64,000 nucleotides of DNA from Varanus komodoensis (GCF_004798865.1 NW_025335589.1:9545532-9609531), one strand, 5' to 3'. Counted from the first letter of the stretch, positions 13,201 through 28,200 are shown. Translations and numbers: made by a program. The notes: a model not told the origin generated them from the letters alone.

Positions 13201-16200
13201 CTAGGGTGTGTCAGCTAGATAAATGGATTGCTTCTGCCTGCGTACACTCTAGCATAGGAATGCGGTTGTCTTTGTTGGTCCAGGGTTCCTGGCACATACC
13301 ATTACACAAACAAAACCTTGCTTAGACCTTCTAGTTTTCATCTACTTTTCCACTTTTTACCCAGCTACATTCTGGTTGTGTTTGTTCTCTTTTTCAGGCA
13401 GAACCTAGAAATGTCAGTCACTTAAAAGTTCGTCTTCAGTGCAGTTTACATAACAAATTGTATCAACATTTTAAGGTACGATGTATGTGTTTGTTCTTAA
13501 ATCTACATTTAACTACTGCTCACCAATGTTGTATGTACCAGCTGTACAGACTTCCCACCAAAATGAAATTGAGCTGGTCCCATTTGTGGGCTTGATGTAG
13601 TCCTGGCTCTTTCTGTGGCACTTCAGTATTTATGCCCAAGTGGTCTTTTCAGGGCTACCTCAAGATAACATTGTCTCAGGGGTAACTTTAAGACTATCTC
13701 AGGTTCTTATATGTGATAGAAAACACTTTAATTGGAACTCCTGTTATATGATAAACTGAGATAAGTTGTTACTCGTGCATGAGTAACCCCTTAAAACACT
13801 GATCTCTTTTGCCCTACTAGGTTATAGACAAATTTGGCCCATATCTTCTGTATTGGATTCTCTGTGTTGGGTTTGCAATTAATCTTGAAAACTGTGAACT
13901 GGCTGGCATTACTGACTTTTGAATGCCTTGCCCATTAATGCAGTCCTTTTTAGTTCATGTGGAATCTAATATTGACAGTGTTGGAATGCAAAAACTATAC
14001 CTCTGGTGGTGCTCAAGAAATGCTGAAACTAAGCATTTGTGCCATTTTGAGGGTTAGGACTTAGCAGTGACAGTGCACAGCACTGTTCCTGTATCTCTGA
14101 TCTTTCCTGAGTGTCAGTGTATGTGCACAGGTATGAACATATATGGGGGACCTTTAGCACCCTGGCTGAAATCAGAAAGGTTATGCACCTCTGTTTAGAG
14201 GATCATGGCTTTTTCCACCTAGAAATTGTTGGGTGTCTTGGATTAATAATGGCTGGAATCTTTTTCTTTGAATATGCATGACCGGCTAATAGGAAATATC
14301 ATACTATTGCAGTGATCCAAAGTAATGGAAGGTGTTTGGTTCTTCCTCTTCTGGGATTTCCCTTCTTTCTTCAGTTCCCTGAGCCATAGACAGTCCTGTT
14401 CAGGAAAGTCTCTTTTTTCCTTTGTAACATTTTGAGTGCTTTTGAGGCTTCTGGGGAACAGGGAAGCCAACAGCTTGCTGGCCCAGTGCTGGGTGTGTCC
14501 CAATTACTTCTTCAGTCTCTTTTTCAGATAGGCTAATAGATTTTCATTCCCTTTGAAGGTGCTGTCTAAGCTAACTTTTAGAAGTTCTATTAGTCATGTT
14601 AGATGGAAGTTAGTTTCCCCCTTTGTATGTCTGTCTCTCTGTGAGTGGATCTCGCTCTTTCTCTCTCTCTCGCACTCACTTGTGCACACACATACACAAA
14701 TGAATAAAAAAACCACTGATTCATTTTTGATTGCTTAACTGTCTAGAAATTTAGTTTTTCCAGCACAGAATGGCCTGAAGTATTTTCATTCTATCTATCG
14801 TAAAGAGACAGAAGATTTACTATGTTATCCCACCACTGTGCATCTCTGTCAGAAAAAATACATGCTGGCCCAGTGTGAAACTCACATCAGAATTTCAGGA
14901 GAGCACCTGTTCACTTGTATCAAACACAGCAATTTTGTGCAAGAGCATTCATGGCTCAGATAATTATAATTGTTAGCAGTTACTTAAGAATTGACATTCT
15001 GAATATTAGTCTCTCATGATTAATTTTTTTGGATTTCCTTTTATTTTATATTAGAACTGCTGCTTTGCATCTGATGATCAGCTGCTGCTAGAAATCAGTT
15101 TAATGGTCAGAATGGAAAATATGCAGCATGAATTTGTGGACCTTAGACAATACTTACTGGAAAATCTTTTTGTAGTTTATGTAGCAATGGACAAAACACA
15201 CACTTCAGGTAGGCCAGATATGAATCGGCATGTTTTTTTTTATTCTATGGCTTTTTTATTAATGCACACAGATGCAATGGAAGTTTCATCTTTGATTTTG
15301 GTTTTCTTTGAACAGATGATTCCCCAGTAATCTTGTATGTGTTGCATTCAGGGAACAATCTTTTGTATGTGCAGGTAATTATTTTCTGTATTATATTTTG
15401 TAGTACAACTGCATTTTTAATTATAATATTCACCAACGCTTTGCAGGAAAACAGTAATTATAAATAATTACTTAAAGTATTTCTGCTGGGTGAATGTCAC
15501 TGGCTAGTATTATCCAGGTGCAGAAGATCACTGAAATATACATTGGGGATGGCAAATGCTTAATTCAAGGAGAACAGTCTGAAATGTCCTACTTGTGAGC
15601 AGTGAACTACATTCAGATGGTAAGGGTGTTGTAGTGGTAAACCAGGGTTTATTATCTTGTTTTGTAAGCCCTGATTAAACTATGATTTTCCAGTTCTAAT
15701 TTAATGGGAAGCTAGGCTAAAGGAACCAGTATGGAAAGACATGAAGCCAAATGTACAGTGACAGAAAACTGAGGAGGGAGCATGGAAGGCAATTTTCATC
15801 AATCAAATTGATGGGTGAAAAAGTGGGAGGGACCTTCTCTGCTGTGGTGTCCTGCTGGCTCAGACTTTCTCCCTAGGAAGCTTGCCTGGCATCTACATCT
15901 ACTGGCATCCTGTGGGACTCTGATTTCATTGCTGTTTTTGCATCTTTGTTTGACTGATCATCCTTCCCTCTGGGTATTCCTATAACCCTATGGGGAAGGC
16001 TGGATGTTGCTTTTGGCATGGGGAGGGAGACAAGTGCTTCCCGATAAGATAAGGAGAAGAGCTTAATGAGCAAGATACTTAATTTACACATTATCCTTGT
16101 GGTGTAGCTTTCAGTGATTTGAAGTTTCCTCTACTGTTCACTGTGTCTGCATGCCTCGTTAGACACTGCAGGAATCGTAATTCCAAAATGAGTGAGGGAC

Positions 16201-19200
16201 AGAGCATTCCCAGTGTTCCCAGTGAAGACTGGGTAGGGGAGCAGAACATACTCTAGAACAGGGGTCTCAAACTCAACTTACCTGGGGGCCGCTGGAAGTA
16301 GAGTCTGGGTGAGGCTGGGCTGCATCAAGCGGCGGTGGTGGGCTGCTCATCCCGCATCGCTCCCGGAGGCCGGACCGGGCGCTGCTGGCCCTTTGAAGGC
16401 CACAGGGCCCATCCCCCACCCATCCCGGCAATTGGCCTGCGGGACGCGAGTTTGAGACCCCTGCTCTAGAATATGGTGGTGATTAGAAACAACCAAACCT
16501 AGCAGAATTCTCATGTGTGCCTTGATCTGCTTAGTTTTAAACTGCGTAGAACTCTGAATCACAGGTCTTTACATGTAAAGGTAAATTGTTAAGAACGTTA
16601 TTAATATACTATATTTATTATTACCCTGTATGGCAATGGCTCGATGCGGAAAACTGCAGTGACTCGGAACTTGAAATGTTCACGAATATGAACTTTACAA
16701 CAGCTAAAGCTATTATAGAAGTATGATATGCTTTCTTTGCAGGATATAAAACACTTGTCACAGGAAGGAACATTTTCTGTGCTGCTTGAGCCAATATTGC
16801 TGCCATCATCAGCCACAAATTTTACTGAAGTTGCTTCTATTGTTTGTAAAGGTATGGTTTTTGCACAGAGGTAGATATACAGTGAAACTAACTGTATGAT
16901 AAGCTGCATTAAAGTGGTTACTACCTGTAACAGATATATTGAGTGTCCTTTTTCATTGCTCCTGCCATGTTCTAAAACAAAACAAAACAAAATAAAATGG
17001 GAGGGACAAGAAAGCTCTTTATCACAAGTATGAGCATATTTAGGACACAGTCTTATAGATGGCACCTTCATGAGATAGAAGCCCCCAAATACAGATGCCC
17101 TGACAAGGATGTGTGAGAAGGATGGGAGAAGTGATGGAGACCATTTTTACCTCTTTGTCCTCTATAATTGGTTTTTGCCTCTAGCTGAGTCTTTGGATCT
17201 GTCCAGAGAGGATATGAGGGCTCCAGAGGCCATAGGATTTTCAATACTCTGGCTTTTTCCTTCCTGTCCATTCGCATGTCCCCTTTCTGACCTCTCTGAA
17301 GCTGCTTTTGTGACCTTGGGAAGCAAGTAGCAGGGATCTTTCTGTGGCAGTTGCAAGGGTGAGCGGGTGGCAGAAAGATCAGATATCAGAATGCACCTTC
17401 TGAAGTTGTAGCAGTAGCTGCAGCCCTACAGCTTCACAGTAGTTCTCTGAGGAGCCTTGTGGTCCCTAGGATGCTTGCCCAGGACTGCTCTCTTGCAAAG
17501 TCCCCTCAAGGCAGAGTGCAATAATAAAATCCACATATGTAAAACTGAAGCATTAGAACATAAAACATTATATTATACACAATATATAAAAATTGGCTGC
17601 CTATCTAATGAAATCGCAAATGTTAAATTCACAGAAGTGATAGGTCTTCATTCTTGGCAATCAAAAGTCTCTGAAGGTGCCAAGCGTTCATCCCTTGTGA
17701 GATAGGGGCTACTGCTGAGAAGTTCCTTTTTTTGTGCCTATCCATCAAATTATTGCTGCAAGCAGCCAGCCTTCAGCAAGCAGGGGCTTCCATTCCAGTC
17801 TCAAACGATGGGCAGGTGCATGCAGGCATGGGCTGACCTTGCAGTAATGGGGTCCCAAACTGTTATAGCAGGATGGGGAAAGTGTGTCCCTCCAGATGAT
17901 TCTAGACTGCATCTTTAGCTCCAAAGGCGAAGGTCAGTCAGAGTTGGAGTCTCACAACATCTTAGGCGAGCAGGCTACAGATTCCTCATCCCTGGTTTAG
18001 GGCTTCATAGGCTGAAACTGATAGAATCATTCTGGTAACCAGTGCAAAATTGGTGCGATGTGTCCTGGCTACTGAGCACCTGAACTTCCACATTGTGCAC
18101 AGTGCAAGGGCATGGACCTTTCAAAGGCAGCCCTGCACAGAAAGGGAAATGCCTTTGTGGAATGGAGCCTGGTTTATCAGATGGGATTTGCAGTTACATG
18201 AATTGACAGCAGCGCTAGTCCTTTGCTGAAACCCACCTGCAATACCGTGAAGGGGTCTGTGAGCATACTCTGAATCTATTCTTTAAAAGATCTTGTTTTC
18301 CATTGCTGCTGTTTCCTAAAACTCCCCTTTTTCCCATTTATGGTCTCACAGGAAAAGACATGGAAAACCTCACTTGCTTCCCCAGTCCCCCTCCCCACTT
18401 CCAGTTTTCAATTTCTGTGCTCTAAGATTGCTGAATCAAAGTACTTCATGATCAATATTTTAAGGAACTTAAGTTTTAGTTTTGGTTCCAGCATTTATTC
18501 TCTTTAAAAACAATTGGAATCAGCAGACTGTGTTGCTAAAATGAGATATTCTCTTTCTTAATCCAGGTACATCATGTGGCCGTGGAAGCAATCACATTGT
18601 TAATGAGACAATGAATCTTTTGGACAGTACCACCTTGCCAAGAGCATGTCTTTCTCATCCAGTGATAGAAGGGTAAATTTTAATATGAGTATTCACAATA
18701 AAATGCCATTAAAATGTTGAGATCCAAGTTCTATAATGGACTTTTTCAAGTTCCATCATTCCTAAGTGAACATGTCCATTGATTATGCTCTGTGGGAATT
18801 TGTAGACCAATACTTCAGGAGAGCCCCAGGTTAGAAAAGACTCCTATATAATTTAGAGTGCAAACAGATGAATGTTCCAAATCAGGACTTTCCCAAGTGG
18901 CATTATGGTAGACTGCAGATGTCTGTTTTTTATCTGCAAGTGCATACCTCACATGAGTAATTTGTGGTAAATGGGATCTACCATGTATGAGGTTAACTTC
19001 CAACATTGTATTTAGGAGAAAGGAGAGAAAAAGTAGAAAGTTTGGAAGAAAGAACTCAGTCTTAAGTTTTAATGGCTGTTTTCTCCATTATTGTTTTGCA
19101 TTATGCTGTATTTAATTCTTTTAAATATGTTGATGTGTTTGGCTATAACCCTCTGAACTGGAAAGGTTGCAGACCTCCAGTAGAGGGCTGGATTGCCTCT

Positions 19201-22200
19201 ATGCTTCTGCTGTTTTCTAAAACAGTCAGTCTCTGCCGTCTAATTACCCCCCCGCCCCATTCTCATGAGGAGAAGATGAGGAGGCACTGTTTGTATTCCT
19301 TGTGGAATGCGGGTGCCTCACTCCTTTCCTTCTTCCTTGTGGAACATCCACCCCGCACACACAAAGCACCTGTGGTAAAGATGACTTCCTGTTGTCGGAG
19401 CTGCGTCCATGTTGGGTGCAAGGGCAGAGAGAGGGACCTCAAAGTTGGATTTCTCACTGCCATCTCAAAGGGCTTCTCCAGCTTGCAATCTCTTTTCCTA
19501 TGGCCATCCAGACTGCATCTGTCTGCCAAAGGATGGTGTCCTTGATGTATTTAATATTTTTAACTGTTTTATGGCATCATAGCTCTTTAACTTTTGCAAA
19601 GATTATTATTAGTTACTGAGCAGATTAAAATGCCCTAAGTGAATAAATAGAATTAAGTTCTAGAATCCTGTTTTTGGGTGCATCTTCTTTATTTCATGAG
19701 TACATTATTGGATGGCTTGGATTTGTGGAAGGGCCATTTCAAATCACCACCACCAAGATAAATTTTTATATTCATTAACAACAGGGTACATTTTAATGGA
19801 AACAGCTCTCACAAATTAGTTAGTCGTCAAATGTGTGTGTGTTTGTGTTTTAAGTGTCCCTTTGTGATCTGTCCCATACATTTCCAGTGCACATGAGGTG
19901 TAACATTACTTTTTATAACATAATATAAAAAAATCAAAACAGTAATATCTTTAAGATCTTAGGCTATAAACCAGGGTTTAATTCTTAAAAAAGTAAAACA
20001 AATGTTAGAGGCACTGATACTTGCATCTGAGTATATTTGTCATCTTTCTTGTATTGGTGTGCATAGGGCAACTGTAGTGGATTTACTCCTATCATGCATT
20101 AAAGGGCTTTTTCCCAAACTTTTTTCCTAAAACTGCCCTCCGGAAGTCCTGTTTTCTCACTGGTTATCCTAAAACTTCCAGTTTCTGATAGCTTGATTAG
20201 ACTTGCTGTTGCAAGGTTCCTTTCCAGTTCTTTCCCAGTCTTTGCTTCTTCCAGCTGTTTCTTCTATTTCAACACCTGTATTATGTTCTCTCTGAGAAGT
20301 TTCTTGAGCTTTTTCTTCCAGCTTTACCTTCCCTACTCTGTGTGATTCTTCTCTTCAATTGTTCCAAATTTTCTCTTTTCCCCTCCCCATTTTTGGAAAA
20401 CAACCCTTCTTCCTTTTCTCTTTGTGTTGCTTTTTGCTTTTTCTCAAGCCATTGCTCCTGTGAGAAAATGCATTTTTTCAAGCCCTATAGAAAAAAGACA
20501 CCACATGTTCAGATGCCGAAAGGCACAAAACAGTTTGCCACAGCTGCTGCAAGGATTGTTCCAAGCACCTCAGTTACTTGAATGTATACAGCAGTCACTT
20601 GGAGATCTTCCACTTGAGTTGGTTGATGCTCACACATGCCAGCTGCTGCCACCTTTGGGATGATCCAGAAGCAAAACTGCAAAAAGCCGCATAAGGGGGC
20701 TGAGAGAGGAGACTAATACCAGGGAAGTGGTCAGGAGCATAACAGGGCTGTTGCTAGATACCAAAATATCTGGGGCTCAGGCCCACAGGACAAACATGCA
20801 CAAGGTTGAATGTGCTAATTTTCACATGCTCTGAAGTCTGTAAAGGTCCCATCTCCTAAGGACATGACTATTTGTAAAAGGGGATGTATGAAGAGGGGAG
20901 AGGAGGGCGTTTGATTTCGGAAAAAACCCACAGACAGAAAAAATCAAGTGGGTGGCAGCAGGGTGGTGGAGCAAATGGCATCCTGGAGATTTGGGACTCC
21001 AAAGGAAGGATTTTGTGCCACACTTCTAGTGCTGCACTCCTTCTAAAGCTGCTGCTGGAAGACTGCATAGCAAGAATCTCTTGAACATTTCCTACCCTGC
21101 TGCCTTAGTTTTGCAGTGCCATCTACAGATGAAATTCAGTGAACTTCTGTCCTTGGCCATCAGATGGCAGTGCAGGCAAAAGCAAGCAGCTCTGGCTCCC
21201 AAGAAATGCCAAAAATGGGCAGAGATTAGTTGGACAATTCTCCCCAATGCTCTGGAGATCAGAATTCTAAGCACTCAAGCTTACTTTCCTCCCATGAGGC
21301 TGAAACTTGGGATTTTTTTGTAATATGTTCCTCAGGACCAGTTTCTGCAAAATATTAAACATGCTATAAGTGGTGATATGACTGGTTGATTGTTCCAGCT
21401 AATATACATAGCTACTCTTAGATGTGAAACAGGCAAGAGAAACCTTCACAGGTGCTTCTCCCTCCCCTCCTAAAGGCAAAAAAGCTCCAGTGCAGAATCA
21501 GTTCCACTTAATCAACCTTCATCAGGTTGGTTGCCAACTCATCATAGAACTTTTCTTCCTAGCCCATGAGGAGGACAATGGATCAGTCCCAGCCCCTTTC
21601 CACGGGCCCTTTTCTCCACCATCACCTTGATCCATTGAACAAGGACGAAGGAGACTGTGTAGATCCTAGCTTATTAAAGCTCCAGACAGTTTAATAAAGA
21701 GGATTTCTTGCTTTGCTTTTCTGAGGGCCATGTCATCTTTAGGGCTTCAACCTAAAGGACCCTGTAAAACCACTATCCAAAAGTGCGAATAGAAAACATG
21801 CATCATTTCATCATTTCTACTAGCTTATGTTCAGGTTACACTTCATCCCACATATACCCTCTGGAAGTAACAGGTGAGAAGTCTTGTGATAAAATTTCAG
21901 TCACTAATCCTGCCTTCCCTGAGCAGTAGGAAAGTTGACCCATGTTTGATTCCTCTGTCATGCAAAACCCGAAAGAGTGTCTGTGGTGTTCAGTGCTCCA
22001 TTCTCTCTCTGTAGGTACTTTGGCATCGATCCCTTGGCAACAGTATTCCATGTAGAACCACATCACAGTATTTCAGCATCTTGGTCTCTATGGTTTACAA
22101 ACAATTTTGATTTTAGCATTGTGCTAAATGATGTCTATGTTTCAAGAGAAATGAAGGACATTCTAAAGGTAAGTTTTTCATTTTCGGCCCCACTGTTCAG

Positions 22201-25200
22201 TGAAGTAATAAGGATACTGTGTAGATCTCCCAAAATAGCTTTTAAAAAAAGCACAAAAAAAGTATCCTTTAAAAATCTTTGCTTATAGACTTGCCAGGTC
22301 CATGAACATACCATGAAATCAGCACCAAGAAAAGTGAAGTTCTGTGAACATTTATGCATGTCTTCTTATTCTCCATAGTTTATTTTGTTTGATGCTAGTA
22401 GGGCAGTGATGGCGAACCTTTTAGAAACAGAGTGCCCAAACTGCAACCCAGAACCCACTTATTTATTGCAAAGTGCCAACACCAAAATAAAACCTGAAAA
22501 CAGGTTTTAGTTTAGAAAAAAGAACTCACAGCCAGTCCAAGCAAATATATGTATATCCTTGGCAGCGCACTGACCAGCCATGCGAAAGCTCGGACAAGTC
22601 GCGGCTAATGAGTCGCGGCACATGACATCATTGCCTGGCACCGCTACTCCTTTCTGAGCATGTGCTTGCCCCCAGTGCATGCTGTTATCTGATGCTTGGC
22701 TGCTGGGGTGACTTGGCATGCATGCCAACAGAGAGGGCTCTGTGTGCCCACTGTGGCACATGTGCATAGGTTCGCCACCACTGGCCTAACGCTATCCTGG
22801 TGCATTCCCCTAACCCTAATAGAGGGGTAAAATACTTTGTAGTATGTTTTTATTTAAATAAAAAATTTCAACCTAATAGAGGGGTAAAATACCGTTGAAA
22901 GGGGCAATTTTGAAAAAGCCTTCCTTAAGTAGCTTTTTCTGCACAGCTCATCATTTCTGCCCATTCTAAGCACATTCCAACCATCAAAATCAAGAAAGGA
23001 TACCTCATTTTTCTAACCCCAACCCTGCCCTGGTGCACATCCCTAGCCTTAATATATGGCTAAAGTTCCATGGAAAAGAGGGCAATTTTGAACAAGCCTT
23101 CCTTGAGTAGCTCTTTCTGCACAGCTCATCTTTTCTGCCCATTCTAAACACATTCCAACCATCAATATCAGGGGTCCTCAACTTTTTCACCAGGGGGCCA
23201 GTTGAAAGGTGCACTGTTACCCAATGCTCGGCTGCTGGGGTGATGCTGGGGCGACTTGGCTTGTGTGCCGACAGAGAGGGCTCTGTGTGCCCGCTGTGGC
23301 ATGCGTGCCATAGGTTCACCACCACTGGTTTAGGGTATCAAAGCTCAATACTGACCAATGAAAAGACTGCTTAGTTTGTTTGGATTCCCAGCTCCAAGAT
23401 CAGAAACAATTGGAGAGAATTAGAGCTCCACCTCCTGCCCCATCTGCCTCCTCACAGCTGGTGGGAGAAGAATCATTTTGGCTTATCTCAGGGGCTGGAG
23501 AAACAATCTCAGAGAGGGATTAAAGGGGGCATTTGAGGGGAAGACACTGGAGTGGTCAGGCTACAATGCCTCCTGCAGCCACTCAGCTGTCTTCTCTCCC
23601 TCTCTGCAGCACTCCAGCTAGCTGGGCAAAAAACCTGACTAATGAAAATGTGGGGCACAATGATGTGTTGGCAAAGATCAATTCCACTTCTCCCGTTCTG
23701 GATTCCTATAAGCCTCTTAAGTTCAGAGGCAACCCAATAAGACTGGTCTCTTGTTTTAGTTGCTGGGCCTTGCTTATAGATTTTCAGATCTTGTTTTCAT
23801 GTTCATCTGAGACTACTGCCAGGAAGCTAAATTTTGCACCTGCTATACAGGTACTATGTAACTGAATTGAAAAACATACACAGCCTTCATTGTACACAAA
23901 TAAAAAGATGCAATTTTGTATTAAGACCTGAGCAAGCCCTTTAATGCTGTTGAAAACAGTTATCTGCAAGCGGGAGGAACTGCCAATAGGAGAGGGACGG
24001 TCTACACATAAGAAAAAGGTGGGATGATGCAGTGAGAACTTTTAAAACCAGTTTAATTTGTCTCTGTAGCACTGGAAGTGTAAAGAAAAGTACTATTTGC
24101 ACATAAGTGAACTTCACATGATGTCATTTTGATTTGACATTTTTGCATTAGGTTATGAACTTCTCAGATCCATTGACTCTGCCTCCAGGCTGTTGGAATG
24201 TCTTTTCCTTGAAGCTCCATATGCAGGAATCAGTAACCAATTTATTTGCCAATGTTTTTGTGGCCACAAATGTTGGGATGATATTTGAGATACCACTACA
24301 GATTTATTCAGTTTTATCCCAGGTACTTTCAGATATATCAGTTATAGATATTCATGATTTTCTGGAATGATGTTATCTCCTAAATTAAATATTTCAGAAG
24401 ATTTAAAATTAAAGAGAAAATTATTCCCAATTTAGCAAAGTATTCATGTAGACTTATTCAAACAATGAAGCTTTCTTCTGATTCTTTTGCACTGTTGTTC
24501 AATTGGAGTAGATTAAACTTCTGGATCACTTTGTCCATTACTGCAAATGGTGACAAGTGAAAGCAACAATACACAAGAATCTGCAACCCAAATACATCTT
24601 TCTGTAGTGGAAATAGTGCAACTTAGAAGAAACAGTCAAACATGCAATTGCTTCTTTCATTGCTTTATTAATTAGTTTTATATCCCACCTTTTTTCCTTT
24701 CAAGGAACTCAAGGCGACTTACATAATTCTTCTTCTCCTCTCAGTCTTATCCTCACAACAATCCAGTGACTGACCAAAGTCACCCAGTTAGTCTCAGGAC
24801 TAAGTGGGGACTAGAACCCAGCTCTCTTGAGCCCCAGTCCTGCATTCTTAACTACTGCATCACATAATACACTCTCTCTGACTTGTATAAAAAATAGAAT
24901 TATGGCAGAGGGGAACAACGGTGAACTGAATGTGCTGGTCTTTGTTTAGATTTTTTTTGTATAATGTGAGCTTAACAATTTCTCAATTAATGTTTTTCAG
25001 CAGGGAGATGTACATTTCGAAGCCATAGCTCATCATGATGTGTGTTGCTCCTTAAGAATGTCAGACAAAGGTAAATGTAGGGAAGAAGTAGGTGTCTCCG
25101 TTATGACCCTAATGGAGAAAATGTAAGGTCTAGTAAATGTGCAAACATTAGTCTTAGCGTTTTCCTGAATACAGCTGAATTTGTATGCATTTTATAATGC

Positions 25201-28200
25201 TTTATGCATGCCATGCATAAAAATAATTTTGTAATGCAGAGTGATGGGTCTTGGATAATTTATTTTTTATAGGAGAATGAGGTGATAGAAGTTTGCAAAT
25301 GGGGCAGGGGTGTTAGCTTTGCAAGAGCTAGAAAATGGTTTGGCTATTGGGGGGAGAGAACAGCAAGGGCATATTTTAACAGCCTTAGAAAAATGTGTTT
25401 TTATGCACAAATAAGATCTATTCATACAGACAGCTGATCTTATGTTTTTAAGTGTATTTCGTGGTACCGACTTAATTCTGATGTCTTGAAGGTACTTAGT
25501 AGCACCAGAGTAAAGGTCATAAATGGAAAGAAACATGATTTATAATTATTTATCAATCAAATGGGTATTACTTATCATTTTAGTAAACCTTCTTTGGGAA
25601 AGGAGCCTATCTCTGGACAGTTCTACATGGAGTGTGGATTCAGATCTTGCATATGAACTGCATGAAAAGTGGCAAAAAATTAAACACAATGAAATTTGCA
25701 GGTGTGTATAAAGAATGTTCACAACAGAGATCAGTGTTTGCTGTAGAAGGGGTCTTCTTAGTAATAGGTAACTATTTGTCATGTCCTGCGTTAAGGAAAG
25801 TAAGGATGTAAATGCTTCTGCTTCCTTAACGATGGTGGTAGAAACAGGCATCAGAACTGTTGGTAAGCTCTGGATGGCATCCTTTCACTATTTTTCCTTT
25901 TCTGCAAGTGTTCAGTATCACAACTGGTACAGAAAGCAGCCAGAAGAAGAACCAGAGCTCTTATTTCTCTGGTTTCCAGTCACGCTGTTGTGTTTTGAGC
26001 AGTCACCCAGCTGGAGGAAACCAATATGGAGTCTGGAAGACACAGCCAGGACATGAGCTTTCCTTGTGCTGCTGTCTGTGATGGTAGCAACATTTTAAAA
26101 ATGGGAGCTCCATGGCAAGTATTGGTGGTGAGCCTGCCTGGTGTGTTGGAGTGTCAGGATTTGCCGTTGGTCTTGATATTCTGATCAGGACCCATGGTTG
26201 CTATTAACCAGCTGCTCTTGGGAAGTAATGAGCCCTGATTTGCAATTGCCATGTTTAAAGCTGGTGGCAACATATGCTTGAACGATAGATAAAAACAACT
26301 GTGAGGGATTTGCACTGGATATGGGAAGACTTGGTTTAATTGCAGTGAAAGGATCTGAGGCATTAAAGTTGCATCAGCTGTTGCTGACAGTACATGCCAG
26401 TTTTTAGCATTGCTAAGTAGTAGTAAAATGTTGAAATGTTTTTTCTGGTTTCTTATAGGGTTGTCTAGTTTTTAGTAGGAAATTACAATAATCTAAGAAC
26501 AAAGATAAAGAACAAATAATATAAAACAAAGATAAAATTTTATTCCAGACACAAGCATATAATTATAAGGCTCTTGAACTTGTTTTTCCTAGAAGATTAT
26601 CATCAAACATTAAAACATGCAAACCCTTATTTTAAAACTATTTCTGTTATTGCTAACAGGAGAAATCTTGGGGAAATTATTCAAGTTGCTCATCCAAAGA
26701 ATCCCGAGGAGGAGTCATTTGCATTATCTTTCCCACACTTGGTTACAGAACTTGGTCTTACATTGAACTTCAGTGCAGCTGCACCAACAAATAGCATGGT
26801 GAGGCCATATTTTGACTGGAAATTTTGTTGCAAGACTATTTTTGGTTAAAATTCCTTAGTGATCTTATATTTGCTCACTTAATAAACTAAGGGTGCAGTC
26901 TGATATAGTTACCCATAATCTTCCAAATTTGGAAGGTTGCAAGCACACCCTGTTGAGTGTTGTAGGAGCAGAAAGGAAGGGTTGTCTCTATGCTCCCCTC
27001 ACACTCAAAAACTTTTACACAGCTGATTCTCGCCTTCTAAATGCCCCCCTCCTCAGGGAAGGAGGGGCTGAGGCATTGCCTGGTTTTGGTGGAAACTAGC
27101 AGCACATATGGTTAGGACCACTAGCGTATGGGAGGTGGTTGAAGCCCCATCGGTGAGGGTGTTTAAGGATAGGCTGGACATGCACATGGTGGAGCCAGCT
27201 GGACCTGGGCGGTCAGACTAGATGGCCCAGAAGACCCCTTCTGACTTGCTCTGTTTCTGTGTTCTATCATCCCTTCCCCTTGATTGTTCCCCTGCCCCTA
27301 ACACAAAGACGATTTCTGTCTTTGGATCCTGAATCGATGCAGAAAAAGCTGCACCAGCTGAGAGGATGGAGTGGGGTTCATCCAGAGGCAGAGTCCCCAC
27401 TGGAATCTTTTCAAGACTTATTCAAGGTTGCAGCAGGAATGCTGTCTTTTCCTGTGGCTGTCTAGACAGCATCCAGGGTGTAATTCTATGCATATTTAGA
27501 CAGGAAAAAACCCCCTATGTCTCCTGACATCTCTCACCCAGCATGACTGGCTGGTGCATAGTGGGTATTCTAGGACATTTTTCTGTCTCAACATGGATAT
27601 GATTGTGCTTTTATTGTGTATTCTTCTCTAAGTGCAACTGAACAAGACCAAAACAGAGAAATCACTGTGATTTTCTAAATTTGATGTGTCTTAAGTTGAA
27701 TAGTTATATATATGTGAAACTTCGTATAGTATATGTTATTTGTTTTTAAATACCATGTCACATATTCCACATTTGCTTGCAGAAAAATGTTTAGCTTATA
27801 TCTGTAAGATTTTAAAAATATAAAATCTCACAAGATTTTTTTCTTTTGAATACAAAAGAAAAGGATGTATATGTAGCAGTTTCACAAATTTTATCATGCA
27901 TTGAATTCAGCAATATTTCCGTGCATTTGTTAAATGTACAGCAGTTACATATTAAACATTAAAATCAGAAATGACATATTAAACAAGAAGTATTAAAGCT
28001 GTGTTTTAACTATTTAGGTGAAATATTTTACACTAAGAAACCCGACATCCTTTCTGGTTATGTTGCAACTTCTGCCTCTGTCTTTTTATCCTGATCCTCG
28101 AGCTCCACTGAGTCTATTCAGCAAATGGTAATAAGTATAGCTATTTATGAATGCAACTTTTCCAGTATAATCGGTAGCCAGTGCTTTTTAGGGGATCTGC

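Noticed and set aside
16601-17071. 156-codon minus-strand open frame
   Set aside because: It is the antisense shadow of exon 8 and flanking intron.
19072-19545. 157-codon plus-strand open frame in intron 9
   Set aside because: No similarity to TMEM131L or any family I know; no splice sites that would join it in frame.
22784-22880. Telomere-like CCCTAACCCTAA in the composite spacer
   Set aside because: Only about two units and embedded in repeat spacer; not evidence of an interstitial telomere.
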